The translations under genes and the position numbers were made by a program. A DNA stretch of 64,000 nt from Petunia secreta. Lineage: Eukaryota; Streptophyta; Magnoliopsida; Solanales; Solanaceae. Below are positions 23,697-34,145 of this stretch, piece after piece. How positions within the stretch are numbered: position 1 is the stretch's first letter; each line of letters starts with the position of its first letter. A model generated the notes under the pieces. It was not told where the DNA came from. It saw nothing but the letters and a program-made list of their open reading frames with translations, and did no database searches. The stretch is taken from positions 13,286,001-13,350,000 of the forward strand of contig JARKIP010000053.1 in assembly GCA_029990175.1 (NCBI GenBank). Direction: 5' to 3'.

Positions 23697-24336
23697 TGTC
23701 ATGGGCGGCCTCTCAGTCGTGCCCCATGACTCCTTGGGCGTGCCCCGTGGTGCCCTGGCAAGCCGCAAGACGCCTAGTGCTACGGTTGTGGCCGCGCCAA
23801 GAACTACATGCGCATCTGCGTATTTCGTTCCACCGGTTGAGCGTGCCCGTGCGAGCAAGCTGACAGCACCCTCAAAGCCTGCCATCAGCCAGCGCCCGCG
23901 CGCCCCGCACTTGAGTGCGCCAACGCCGTGCGACCTGCGCATGCACGCCACAATGCTGCCCAACCCGCACTAGAGTGCGCCTATGCCATGCGACCAACGC
24001 ATGTACACCTCCCTGCGCGCACCAAAGCCTTGCGCCCTGTGCGCAAGCCATGAACACGCAGACAAGGATGCGGCCCCTCATAGTGCTGCACATCATGTAA
24101 ATATAGTTAGGTTTATCTTTCTGTATTTTTCTAGTATGATTGTCTAGCCCCTTAGTATTTGTTTCTATGACATGAGTTTATTTTTTAAGAACATATATAG
24201 GGGGTATAAGGATTCGAACAAACTGTAAGCTGCTTTCATATTTCTGCTCTGGTGTCTCACCCCCCGACACCACGTTGGCTTTCTTGTAATCGGTTGGCTT
24301 TTGATTAATGAAAGGACTTTAATTTTCAATTGCTCT
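23697..24336 (+). repeat. Left LTR of chromovirus, 3' part lost
   Basis: Starts TGTCATGGGCGG and follows the right LTR up to CAATTGCTCT at 24327-24336. There it switches to the reverse complement of the primer-binding site (GCTCTGATACCA, 24332-24343). The CG-rich first half is followed by ATAGTTAGGTTTATCTTTCT and a TATA-like ACATATATAGGGGG. Confidence 0.75.
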
Positions 24337-24345
24337 GATACCAAC

Positions 24346-24906
24346 TGTTACGCGGCGGTGCTTTCTTGAGTTTGCTTAGAAGGGCAACGTATGCGGGCCA
24401 ATGGTCAATTCATCAGCGTACAAAACGTTGCTGGAGCATTAGTTAGGCCGAACGGCATAACTAGAAAATCAAATGATCCATATCTCGTGACACAGGTTGT
24501 TTTATGCTCATCTCCTTCAGCGATACGCATCTGCCAATAGCCTGATCTCAGATCTATTTTTGTGAATATCGTAGCACCACCCAGCCTGTTAAATAAGTCC
24601 GCCATCAAGGGAATAGGATATTTGTTCTTCACAGTAATTTTATTCAATGCTCTATAGTCCACACAGAGCCTTAAGGAGCCGTCGTGCTTCTTTTGAAATA
24701 GCACAGGCGATCCATAAGGGGACTTAGAGGGCACAACTCTAGCATTTCCGTCAATTGTCTCCGAAGCTCGGTGAGTTTGGGTTGTGACATTCGATACGAC
24801 GCACGGGCAGGAGGCTTTGCGCCTGGCACCAATTCAATCTGGTGATCCACATCCCACTTAGGCGGTAGTCGCCTAGGCATTTCTGGTGGCATCACATCTT
24901 CAAAGT
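24346..24906 (-). pseudogene. Inverted LTR tail and N-terminal RT fragment of chromovirus
   Basis: On the minus strand from right to left: VDFEDVMPPEMPRRLPPKWD, IELVPGAKPPARASYRMS, SPYGSPVLFQKKHDGSLRL, CVDYRALNKITVKNKYPIP, FTKIDLRSGYWQMRIAEGD and VMPFGLTNAPATFCTLMN. This is the first half of a Ty3/gypsy RT with the first catalytic Asp in TKIDLRSGY. At about 24402 it runs directly into the tail of an LTR (24401 to 24346), which matches 27746-27799, and then the tRNA-Met primer site. The usual LTR-gag connection is absent, so this is a recombined piece. Confidence 0.75.
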
Positions 24907-27000
24907 CCACCAACTGATATTCATGCTCTAAGATCTTTCTTGGGCCTATGTAATTTCTATCGGCGATTCGTGAAGGATTATTCTCTTATCGCTGTGCCTT
25001 TGACGAAACTTTTGAAGAAGGCCACGCCATGGGAGTGGTGTCCAAGGCGGGAGAAGGCCTTTGCTACTTTGAAGAGGGCTATGTCAAGCAGCCCGGTTTT
25101 GGCCCTTCCTGATATGGCCAAACCGTTTGAAGTACAGACTGATGCCTCAGACTTCACGCTTGGTAGAGTTTTGATGCAAGAAGGGCACATGGTTGCTTAT
25201 GAGAGCCAAAAATTGAAGGATGCCGAGCGGCGTTACGCCGCCCACGAAAAGGAGTTGTTGGCTGTGGTCCATTGCTTGCGCTCATGGCGCCCTAACTTAT
25301 TGGGAGCACCCTTTATTGTCAAGACTGACAACATTGCTATCAGCCTTTTTATGACACAGCCAAAACTGAATGGGAGACAGGCGATATGGCAGGAGCTTCT
25401 TGCCGAGTTTAATTTCCACTTGGAATACAAGAGTGGGAAGTTAAACCAGGCTGCTGACGCGCTAAGTCGGAGGGCCGACTTAGCCGCGGTGTGTGTACTC
25501 ACCGCCCTTAGGAGAAGCGAGGTAACCACCAATATTAAGGATCAGGTCAAGGATCTTCTTGGTCGTGACCCTACTGTTCAAGATTTGATCAGCCTTGTGG
25601 ATAAAGGGAAGACGCGACAGTTCTATATGGATGATGGTTTTCTCAAGACAAAAGGGAAGCGGATATATGTGCCAAATGGAGGTGATTTGTGGAAGACCCT
25701 ATTGAAAGAATGTCATGATACCCTCTGGGCCGGCCATCCTGGAATGGATAGGACTCTAGCGCTGCTTCAACGCGCATATTATTGGCCCCAGATGGCGGAT
25801 GATGTAGATCAATATGTGCGAACCTGTTTGGTTTGCCAGAAAGACAAACCAGACCGCTTGATGCAAGCGGGACTGTTGCAGCCGCTACCTGTCCCACAAA
25901 GGCCTTGGGAAAGCGTCTCTCTGGATTTCGTCACCGGATTGCCCAAGGTCGGAGATTTAACCACTATTCTAGTAGTGGTTGATCGATTTTCTAAATACGC
26001 AACTTTTATAGCAGCCCCAAAATATATAGCAGCTGAAGAGACGGCCAGGCTCTTCTTTGCACATGTGGTGAAGTATTGGGGGCTGCCTCGAGATATTGTT
26101 AGTGATCGCGACTCGCGATTCACTAGTAACTTTTGAACTGAGCTCTTTAAGTGTCTCGGGTCTAAGTTAAGCCACAGCTCCAGTTTTCATCCCCAATTTG
26201 ATGGCCAGACGAAGCGGTTTAACGGGATGCTTGAAGAATATCTCAGGCATTTTGTAACTGGATCGCAGAAGAATTGGGTGAAGCTACTGGTTTCTGCCCA
26301 GTTGTGCTTCAATGCCCAAAAGTGCTCAAGTACCAACAAGAGTGCTTTTGAAATTATCACGGGACAACAACCTCTTCTCCCGCATACTGTTGATGCCCCA
26401 AATGTGTCAAAGTCTCCTAGAGCTGCGAGATTCTCAAGGGAGTGGAAGAGAAATCTAGAGATAGTGCGGAGCTATCTTGAAAAAGCACAGAGGAGGATGG
26501 AAAAGTATGCAGATCAAAACCGGCGTTTTGTGGAGTATAAAGTTGGGGATAAGGTGATGGTAAAGATCCCCAAGAGATATCTGTTCGCGGGAGCTCATGA
26601 CCCGCGTCTTTTGTAGAAATACATTGGACCTCTGTCCATTGTGAAATGTATGGGCAAAGTTGCCTATCGAGTTGAATTACTAGCTTGGTGGAAGATCCAT
26701 CCTGTTTTTCATGTCAGCCTGCTGAAGCCTTTCCAAGAAGACAAGGATGATCCTTCCAGAAGCCAGCTCACAATGCCGAGCATCAGGAATAACAAGTGGT
26801 CAGGGAAGAAAGTAGCAGAAGCTATCCTAGATGACCGTGTTATTCATGCCTCAAGGAAAGATAACCAGGAATTTTTGGTGAAATAGAGCGGATGTGATGC
26901 AGAGGAGAACACCTGGGAGAGGGGAACAGACCTCAAAGCCTTCAAGAACCTGATAGCTGATTATCTTGCAAGGAAGGCGCCGAGGACGTCGCCAACTCAG
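24907..27000 (+). pseudogene. Chromovirus RNase H, integrase and chromodomain, three in-frame stops
   Basis: One frame from 24907: end of RT (IHALRSFLGLCNFYRRFV), RNase H (VQTDASDFTLGRVLMQEGHM, then KTDNIAISLF, and LNQAADALSR), the zinc-binding integrase N-terminus (HDTLWAGHPGMDRTL, then CLVCQKDK), the integrase core with D, D and E (SLDFVTGLPK, SDRDSRFTSNF, QFDGQTKRFNGMLEEYL), the GPLSIVKCMGKVAYRVEL block, and a C-terminal chromodomain (EAILDDRVIHASRKDNQEFL, EENTWERGTDL). Stops at 26134-26136, 26614-26616 and 26884-26886 sit at positions where relatives have Trp, Gln and Trp. Otherwise the frame is unbroken, so inactivation is fairly recent. Confidence 0.85.
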
Positions 27001-27011
27001 GTAGGGGAGAA

Positions 27012-27799
27012 TGTCATTGGCGGCCTCTCAGCCATGCCCCATGACTCCTTGGGCGCGCCCCGTGGTGCCCTGGAAAACCTCAAGACGCCTAGTGCCACAG
27101 TTGTGGCCGCGCCAAGAACTACATGCGCATCTGCGTGTGTCGCCCCACCGGTTGAGCATGCCCGCGCGCAGCAAGCTGACAGCACCCTCAAAGCCTGCAA
27201 TCAGCCAGCGTCCGCGGGCCCCGCACTTGAGTGCGCCAACGCCATGCGACCTTCACATGCGCGCCACAATGCTACCCAACCAGCACTAGAGTGCGCCTAT
27301 GCCATGCGACCAACACATGCACACCTCAACGCAGATTGCCCTGCACCTGCACGCGCCAAAGGCTTGCGCCCTGTGCGCAAGCCATGAACACGCAGACAAG
27401 GATGCAGCCCCTCAAAGTGCCGCACATCATGTAAATATAGTTAGGTTTATCTTTCTGTATTTTTCTAGTATGATTGTCTAGCCCCTTAGTATTTGTTGCT
27501 ATGACATGAGTTTATTTTTTCAGAACATATATAGGGGGTATAAGGATTCGGACAAACTGTAAGCTGCTTTCATATTTCTGCTCTGGTGTCTCACCCCCTC
27601 GACACCACATTGGTTTTTTTCTAATCAGTTGGCTTTTGATTAATAAAACGACTTTCATTTTCAATTGCTCTTTTTATAAACACTGTGATTGACATCGATT
27701 TTCCCACACGGCACTGACGCTCTAGTCTACCGTGCGTAGGGGATCATTGGCCGGCATACGTTGCCCTTCTAAGCAAACTCAAGAAGACGCCGCGTAACA
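27012..27799 (+). repeat. Right LTR of chromovirus
   Basis: Starts TGTCATTGGCGG after a purine-rich tract (GGTAGGGGAGAA), ends CGCGTAACA, and is followed by GGTT. Its last 54 bp (27746-27799) recur in inverted form at 24346-24402. Confidence 0.8.
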
Positions 27800-28474
27800 G
27801 GTTATATGTCATTGACAACACAAAAGAATCTGGAAATGCTTTCCTCAGTTACAAAATTGGGATATTATGACTTCTCGACAATCAGTTACTTCTTTAGATG
27901 ATTGCAAAATGGAAATAATTGTTGATTAATCTTTTAATTAGAACTATAGTTTTTATCTTGGTCTTATCATTAAACTTAAAAGAAAATTTGTAGGCCTTGT
28001 AATATTTTTCCTAAGGAAAAAAATAAAAATGAATCAAGCTAGGAAGGGTCTCATATGATTATCTATCGCACAAGCGATTTCATCAACCCTAACTTCCACA
28101 AATTCTTATGCACTATTCAAGTCAATAGTCTGTTGGTCGAGAGAAATGGTGTGCAAGGACCTATGAAGTCTCAAATGAGGTAGAGGGTCATCCCCTTTTC
28201 TTTTTCTATTTATTCTAAGCGTGATTTGAACTAACCAAAGACCAAATTAGTATTTTTAAAATTTTGTGGGTTGTAACTAAAAGTAATAATTTTAAAATAA
28301 ATGAATAAAAATTCTCTCTTTTCTCTTTTTGCTCATCATATTTTCTTCATCTTCCTCCTCTTCTATTTTCTTTTCTTCATCTTCTTTTCCTTTTATTTAT
28401 CTCTCTCGTCATACTCTTCAACGTACATCGTGATCTTCTTCTTCTTCCTCATGCTCTCCTTCTTCTTATTCTTC
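27800..28474. other. Non-coding, CT-rich at the right
   Basis: AT-rich sequence without a gene. 28315-28470 is a CTT/TTC-rich simple-sequence stretch. Confidence 0.5.
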
Positions 28475-28976
28475 TGTTAGAAAATAGAAACAAATTGAGA
28501 AGAAACTTTGAGACGAGAACAAGAATCACTGTCCTAAAAAAATTATTTCATGTATATTCTTAGGGGATATAAACAATATTCTTTAGGATTCCTCAAAGTA
28601 AATAACGTTACTGCAGTGTATTTAACCACTTTCAGGGAAGAGAATATATAGAAGAAATAGGAAACTATTCTCAAAAGATGCCTTATTAATGAACAGGTAT
28701 TTAGTTTAAAACTTTAAATTTCAAAATCTGAAATTTAAATATTAAATTAACCTTTAACAAAAATAAAGCAAAATAAATAGTCTTTATCTACAAGCCCGAC
28801 CTGACCCACGCCCAAGCCCCAGATTCAAGTCCAAGTATTAAATATATAATATATATTGGTAGACTTTCTACATTTAATACACTTTCTGGGCTTTTGTCTT
28901 ATAAACCTTCATTTGGACAAAGCCACCATCGATGTGGGACTTGTCTTTTTTTCCATATAGGACAAACTACATTACA
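28475..28976 (-). repeat. 3' LTR of copia element
   Basis: On the + strand it reads TGTTAGAAAATAG to CTACATTACA; both ends fit the TG...CA rule, and the inner end abuts the polypurine tract. No partner LTR is available for confirmation. Confidence 0.5.
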
Positions 28977-29579
28977 ATCCCCCACTAGTTTGTACTATCT
29001 CATACTATCACGCGTAGCAGAAAGTATCTTTAAATAGATTTGTAACTTTCTATTAGTGTAAAATACTTTAAAGTTTGACGAAGTTGATGGTATCCTAAGA
29101 TTTGAACCACAATTCGTAATGTCAAACCGAAAGCATCACACACGTGACATTATTAAAGTGTCTAAATAACCATAACTCGCTTTAGCACTTTGATGGCCAT
29201 CTGCTCTAATCCCGATTTCATGAATATTTACAAGACCAACCATTTAGATCTTGTTTGAAGCGGCACCACTTCAATATTCAGATAGGTGAAATTAGACATT
29301 GTGTCCTTGTTACTCCAGACACTTGCTAATTTCATAAAGAATCATATCAACCTCTCCTTGTAACAGTTTGCACCATGAGGTTTGTCTTTATACCCCTGTC
29401 ACGACAGGCATTAAACAACTTCTTGCTCCTTCCGTAATAGTATGCAGTATATTGGAGTGAGACTCTTTAAGGAGGCTCGTGCTTAAACAACGAAAGTAAT
29501 TTGTTATTACCCATTGAACTTTTATTGTTAGAGTGTATACTAACTCAAAGTTGGGTTCCCATTACTTACGTTTAATTTA

Positions 29580-32067
29580 AGGATTTTAGCCACATTCCAT
29601 CACGATGTGTTTCTACTTCATCTTTAGTCAATGGTTTTGTAAGTGGATCTGCTATATTATTGCTCGATCTCACGTACACTATAGCTATAGTTCCATTTTT
29701 TTTATCAAATCTCTTATGTAACAATGTCTTATGCTTACATGTCTATTTTTTCCATTATATATCTTATTGTAACCTAAGATCATCGCATTCTCACTGTCAC
29801 AAAATACGGTAATGGCTGGCATTGGTTGTGGCCACAACTTTATATCTAATAACAAATTCCTCAGTCATTCTGCTTCATGTGCAACAACAACTAAAGCACA
29901 AATTCAGATTCCATAGTAGAATGTGAAAGACAAGTTTGCTTCTTGGATGCCCAACTAATGGTGCCACCCGCTAAACAAAAAATCCATCATGTAGTGGATT
30001 TCTTATCATTAACACTGGTAATCCAACTTGCATCAGAATAACCTTCTAATACTGTAGGAAAACCGCTATAGCAAATGCCTAAGTGCTTTGTTCGTTTTAA
30101 ATATCCAAGTACTCTAGCTATTGCTTTACAATGCTCATTACTTGGATTACTTGTAAACCTTGAATGTTTACAAACAGCGAACGCTATATCAGGCCTAGTA
30201 TAAAACATAACATACATCATACTGCCTATCGCACTTGCATATTCTAGTTGTGCTACAGCTCTTCCAGTGTTTTTACACAACTTGATACTAAAGTCACAAT
30301 TAGTATTGAACTCCTTTATGTCCAAATGACTGAACTTGTCAAGGATTTTGTCTATATAATGTGATTGTGATAAAGTCACTTTCTTGCTATCTCTTTTGAC
30401 TTTAATTCCTAAGATTGTATCTACTTCATTCAGATATTTCATTTTGAAGACAGAAGTTAGATACTTCTTAGTATCAGAAAATCCAAGCATGTTCGTACCA
30501 ATGATCAACATGTCATCTACATACAGACAAATAATAACTCCATAATCTTTTGTGAATTTACAGTAGATACATTTGTCTGCTTCATTGTGTACGAATCCAT
30601 TCGATAGTATTGCACCATCAAACTTTTCATGCCACTATTTTGGTGCTTGTTTCAAGTCATAGAGCGACTTTATCAATTTACACACTTTATTTTCATTCCC
30701 AAGAAGTACAAATACTTCTGGTTGTCGCATATATATTTTTTCACTAAGGTTTCCGCTTAAAAAGACAGTCTTAACATCTATTTGATGTACATACAAATTA
30801 TATATAGATGCTAATATTAAAAGTACTCTAACGGATGTTATCCTTGCTACAGGAGCATAGGTATCCAAATAATCTATGCCTACTTTTTGGGTTAAACCTT
30901 TTGCAACTAGTCTTGCTTTGAAGGTTTGAACCGAACCGTCAATATTATACTTTCTTCTGAAGACGCATTTACAACTTATGGGTTTTGATCCAGGAGGAAG
31001 ATCAACTAAAACTCAAGTGTTGTTAGACATAATTGAGTCCATTTCGTCGTTAATGGCCTTCTTCCAAAATGTAGAATCTCTTGAAGACATAGCCTCTTGG
31101 TAAGTCTTTGGGTCATCTTCAACATTAAATAATAGGTATTTTATTATAGACAGCTGTTCTACTTCCTTCTACAAGAAAAACTATTGCTTGTGAAGAAATA
31201 TAATCAGAACCAAGATTCTTTTCTTTTCTAACTCTTTGGCTTCTTCTAGGTTCTAACACAATGTTGTCACTTTCCTTCTGTTTGTAACAACTTCAGAATG
31301 TGACAACTTCAGAATGTGACATCTCATTTACGTCAACCCCATTTTGATTAAGTTCAGTCAATGACTCATCAACAGAATCATTTATAAATTTATTTTCAAT
31401 AAAATCAACATGAATAGATTCTATGATGACATTAGACTTTAGATCTAATAGCCTATAAGCTTTTGAATTTTGTGCATATCCCACAAAAATACTTTTGATT
31501 CCTCTAGGCCCCAACTTAGTTCTTTGATGGTCAGGAATTTTATAAAACCCTATACACCCCCACACTTTAAGATAACCAAGATTTCGTTTTCTATTCTTCC
31601 AAAGTTCATAGGTGAAACATTTATGCTTTTAGAAGGCACTCTATTTAATATATGACATGCTGTTAGCAATGCCTCACCCCATAAATTATGGGTAAGTGTG
31701 CATTCAAAATCATAGCATTAACCATGTCAACTAGAGTCCTATTTTTCCTTTCAGCCAACCCATTTCGTTGTGGTGTGTAAGGAGCACTAGTTTGATGTAT
31801 AATATAATGCTCTTCACAGAAATTATTAAATTCAGTAGGAAAATATTCACTACCTCTATCACTACGAAGGATCTTAATTTTCCTAACCTTTTGATTTTCC
31901 ACAACAGTCTTATACTCTTTAAATTTTTGAAAAGCTTCATCTTTTGTTCTAAGAAAGTATACATATGTGAATCTAGAAAAATCATCAATAAAGGTAATGA
32001 AATATCTTTTACCTCCTCTAGTTAATTCTCCATTTAATTCACATATATCAGAATGTACTAAATCCAA
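29580..32067 (-). pseudogene. Copia pol remnants: integrase, RT, RNase H
   Basis: Right to left: integrase core 32067-31663 with the D, D, E residues (DLVHSDICELNG, RSDRGSEYF, QRNGLAERKNRT); C-terminal integrase segment 31565-31293 (IGFYKIPDHQRTKLGPRGIK, FVGYAQNSKAYRLLD); RT 30868-30635 (TYAPVARITSVRVLLILASI, IDVKTVFLSGNL) and a YVDDM box near 30511-30523; RNase H side 30511-29987 (LEYASAIGSMMYVM, YSDASW) with further RNase H traces (ADPLTKPL) to about 29580. Domain order IN-RT-RH proves the Ty1/copia superfamily. Stops and frameshifts lie between all pieces. Confidence 0.85.
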
Positions 32068-32120
32068 TAATTCAGTAACTCTATCTACTTTCTTATTTCT
32101 TAAAAGGCTTCTTCGTCATT

Positions 32121-34145
32121 TGAAACAACCTCGGTTAGTCGTTTAAAAAGTTAGGGCTCTGATCGGCGTGCTGATAATTTTAAAATCTTGGTAAGGTCCA
32201 TTGGACTTATCTGTAAAAATTTGAGCTAAATCAGACCTCGTTTGGTAGGCATCGGAAAAAGGTTTCAATTTTTATTGTCGATAAATATTAAAACAAGATT
32301 TTCGAGCTCGGTTTTGGCGAATGAGTTCCGATTCAAAATTCGAAAGCTCCGTTAGGTTCGTATGATTATTTTTTACTTTTTTGATTTTTCGAAAGTAAAT
32401 TTCGAGGTTGTTCGACTAGTTTCTGCTAAAATGCCGAAAGTTAAATAATTTGATATTTTTTCATTTAAATTCGCATCTTGAGTTTCGGGAACCAGATTTG
32501 AGATCCACCTTAGCGAGTATGCTACATGTATTTTGTAAAACTTGAAAAATTTGAGATTATTTCAAATTTTGTAGAGTTCCGTTTTAATTTTCGTCGCGAA
32601 AATTAAAGAAAAAAAAGAAGGAAAAGATAAGGAAAAGGGAACAAAGGCGGTGAGCTTATAAAAGCTCAACATAGACCGAAACAAAGATACGAGAAACAAA
32701 AAAAAAGCAGTGCACGCAGCGAAATAAAATAATACCAGAAAATGAGAAAAGAGCCGGAAAAAAATAGAATTTTCATCCCGAAACATTCAGGTAATGACGT
32801 TAATGAATTATTTGAGTTTATTACGTGTGTTTGAATATATTTTAACGGTAAAAATTGGGATATTATACATCGTTTTAATAAGTTCAACTGATAGTTTAAA
32901 GAGTCAATTGGACCCCGATAGTGGAATTGATTATATATTCGTACTCAGTGAGTTATGGGCAACATATAAATGTAATTTATTTAGTGTTTGGTTATGCGAC
33001 CTTAAACCTTGTACATAGGCCTGGCGTACGTATTGCGTATGCGAATAGGGTATCAGGTTCCTGTCTGGATTGTTCTAAGATGTGAGGAATGAAGACTATA
33101 GTCTTATGTGATATATTTTTCTTCTTATTGAACATAGTAGGATCGTTTGGCAATGAATCCAAAAGGATAAAGCAGTTTTTGGGTAGCAGTGTTAACTTTG
33201 GAACGAGCTAAGTGTTTATATCTATTTCTTTGGAGGCGCTTGGCCTCGTGGATTTTTTACCACGTGTTCCTTACGTGTGTAGCTGCCGATAGGCGTACTC
33301 ATTACGCCTTATCTTTGGATTTGCATTGTATATTATATGTTATGTCCTTTTGCTGGTATTGCATTGAGGATCTAAGCATTGTACTCTGGCTTTGAGTTGG
33401 CATCTACTTCTCGGGTGTCGATGAGAGTCCCGGCCCGGTGAAGGGTTATTATTGCATCATATTGCATTCATATGCATTATATGTCATTCATATGCATTAC
33501 ATTGCATCATGTTGAGGGTAGGAGGATTCCTCCCTAGGAGCAGGAGGATTCCACTCCATTGCATCATATTGAGGGTAGGAGGATTCCACTCTAGGAGCAG
33601 GAGGATTCCACTCCATTGCATCGTTTTGAGGGTAGGAGGATTCCGCCCTAGGTGCAGAAGAATTAAGCTCCATTGCATCGTTTTAAGGGTAGAAGGATAT
33701 TGCCCTATGAGCAGGAGGATTCCGCTCCATTGCATTATATTGAGGGTAGGAGGATTCCGCCCTAGGAGCAGGAGGATTCCGCTCCATTGCATCATACTGA
33801 GGGCAGAAGGATTCCGCCCTAGGAGTAGAAGGATTTCGCTCCATTCATTTGGCACATGTGACCCTTTGCATCATATTTCATTTCATTTCATTTCATATCA
33901 TTATGTAGACTTGTGGTATATAACTACTGTTTTACTTATACGTGCATTGTTTATTTGTTGATATGTTTCTGGCTCGTATTCCTGGTTGATTTTATGGTTT
34001 CATACGTGTTTCCGGTTATTATCTGGCTCTGCCTTTTTATAATTTAAATAAGAGGAATTTTGTTTATTTCTTTCTTCTCCCTGGCTAGCTATCCTATTCT
34101 TTGAGGTGGTTAGTCTGCCTCACTTATTGAGTGTTTTTGACTCAC
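32121..34145 (+). repeat. Long gypsy LTR 'A', left part
   Basis: Starts TGAAACAACCTCGG inside the copia element and shares its course with LTRs B, C and D below. It ends at ...TTTTTGACTCAC where LTR B begins in opposite orientation. The rest of A resumes at 36761. Apparent reading frames in it come from a tandem array and are not genes. Confidence 0.75.
33497..33850 (+). repeat. 60-bp tandem array within LTR A
   Basis: About six units of alternating GGTAGGAGGATTCC and AGCAGGAGGATTCC words separated by CTCCATTGCATC. The period of 60 bp is a multiple of three, so long but repetitive frames stay open on both strands. Confidence 0.85.

Larger units (their letters stand above)
23697..27799 (+). 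mobile_element. Rearranged chromovirus (Ty3/gypsy with chromodomain)
   Basis: Two direct LTR copies (23697-24336, truncated, and 27012-27799, complete) flank a short interior. Part of the interior is inverted: 24346-24906 reads on the minus strand and carries an LTR tail plus the first half of RT. 24907-27000 reads on the + strand and carries RNase H, integrase and chromodomain. Gag and about 80 residues of RT, including the catalytic YxDD box, are missing. The flanks share GGTT (left before 23697, right after 27799), probably part of the target duplication. Confidence 0.78.
28475..32120 (-). mobile_element. Ty1/copia retrotransposon, 5' truncated
   Basis: Minus-strand element with a 3' LTR at the left (28475-28976), a polypurine tract (AGTGGGGGAT) at 28975-28986, and pol remnants up to about 32067. 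It ends abruptly at 32120, where a long gypsy LTR starts. The gag side and 5' LTR are not in the window. Confidence 0.75.

Noticed and set aside
23451..23963. 170-residue minus-strand frame overlapping the chromovirus LTR start
   Set aside because: It crosses the LTR boundary at 23697, so half is retrotransposon LTR and half flanking DNA. No domain recognised.
27011..27434. Several Ala- and Cys-rich + strand frames in the right chromovirus LTR
   Set aside because: They sit in the GC-rich LTR part and recur in the left LTR; non-coding LTR sequence.
32562..33018. Short hydrophobic frames near the start of LTR A (similar ones in B and D)
   Set aside because: They recur at the same LTR position with many differences; part of the LTR and without a recognisable domain.
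33452..33961. Open frames on both strands across the LTR A array, with a repeated 20-residue motif
   Set aside because: The array period is 60 bp, so any stop-free unit keeps the frame open. It lies inside an LTR and there is no recognised domain.
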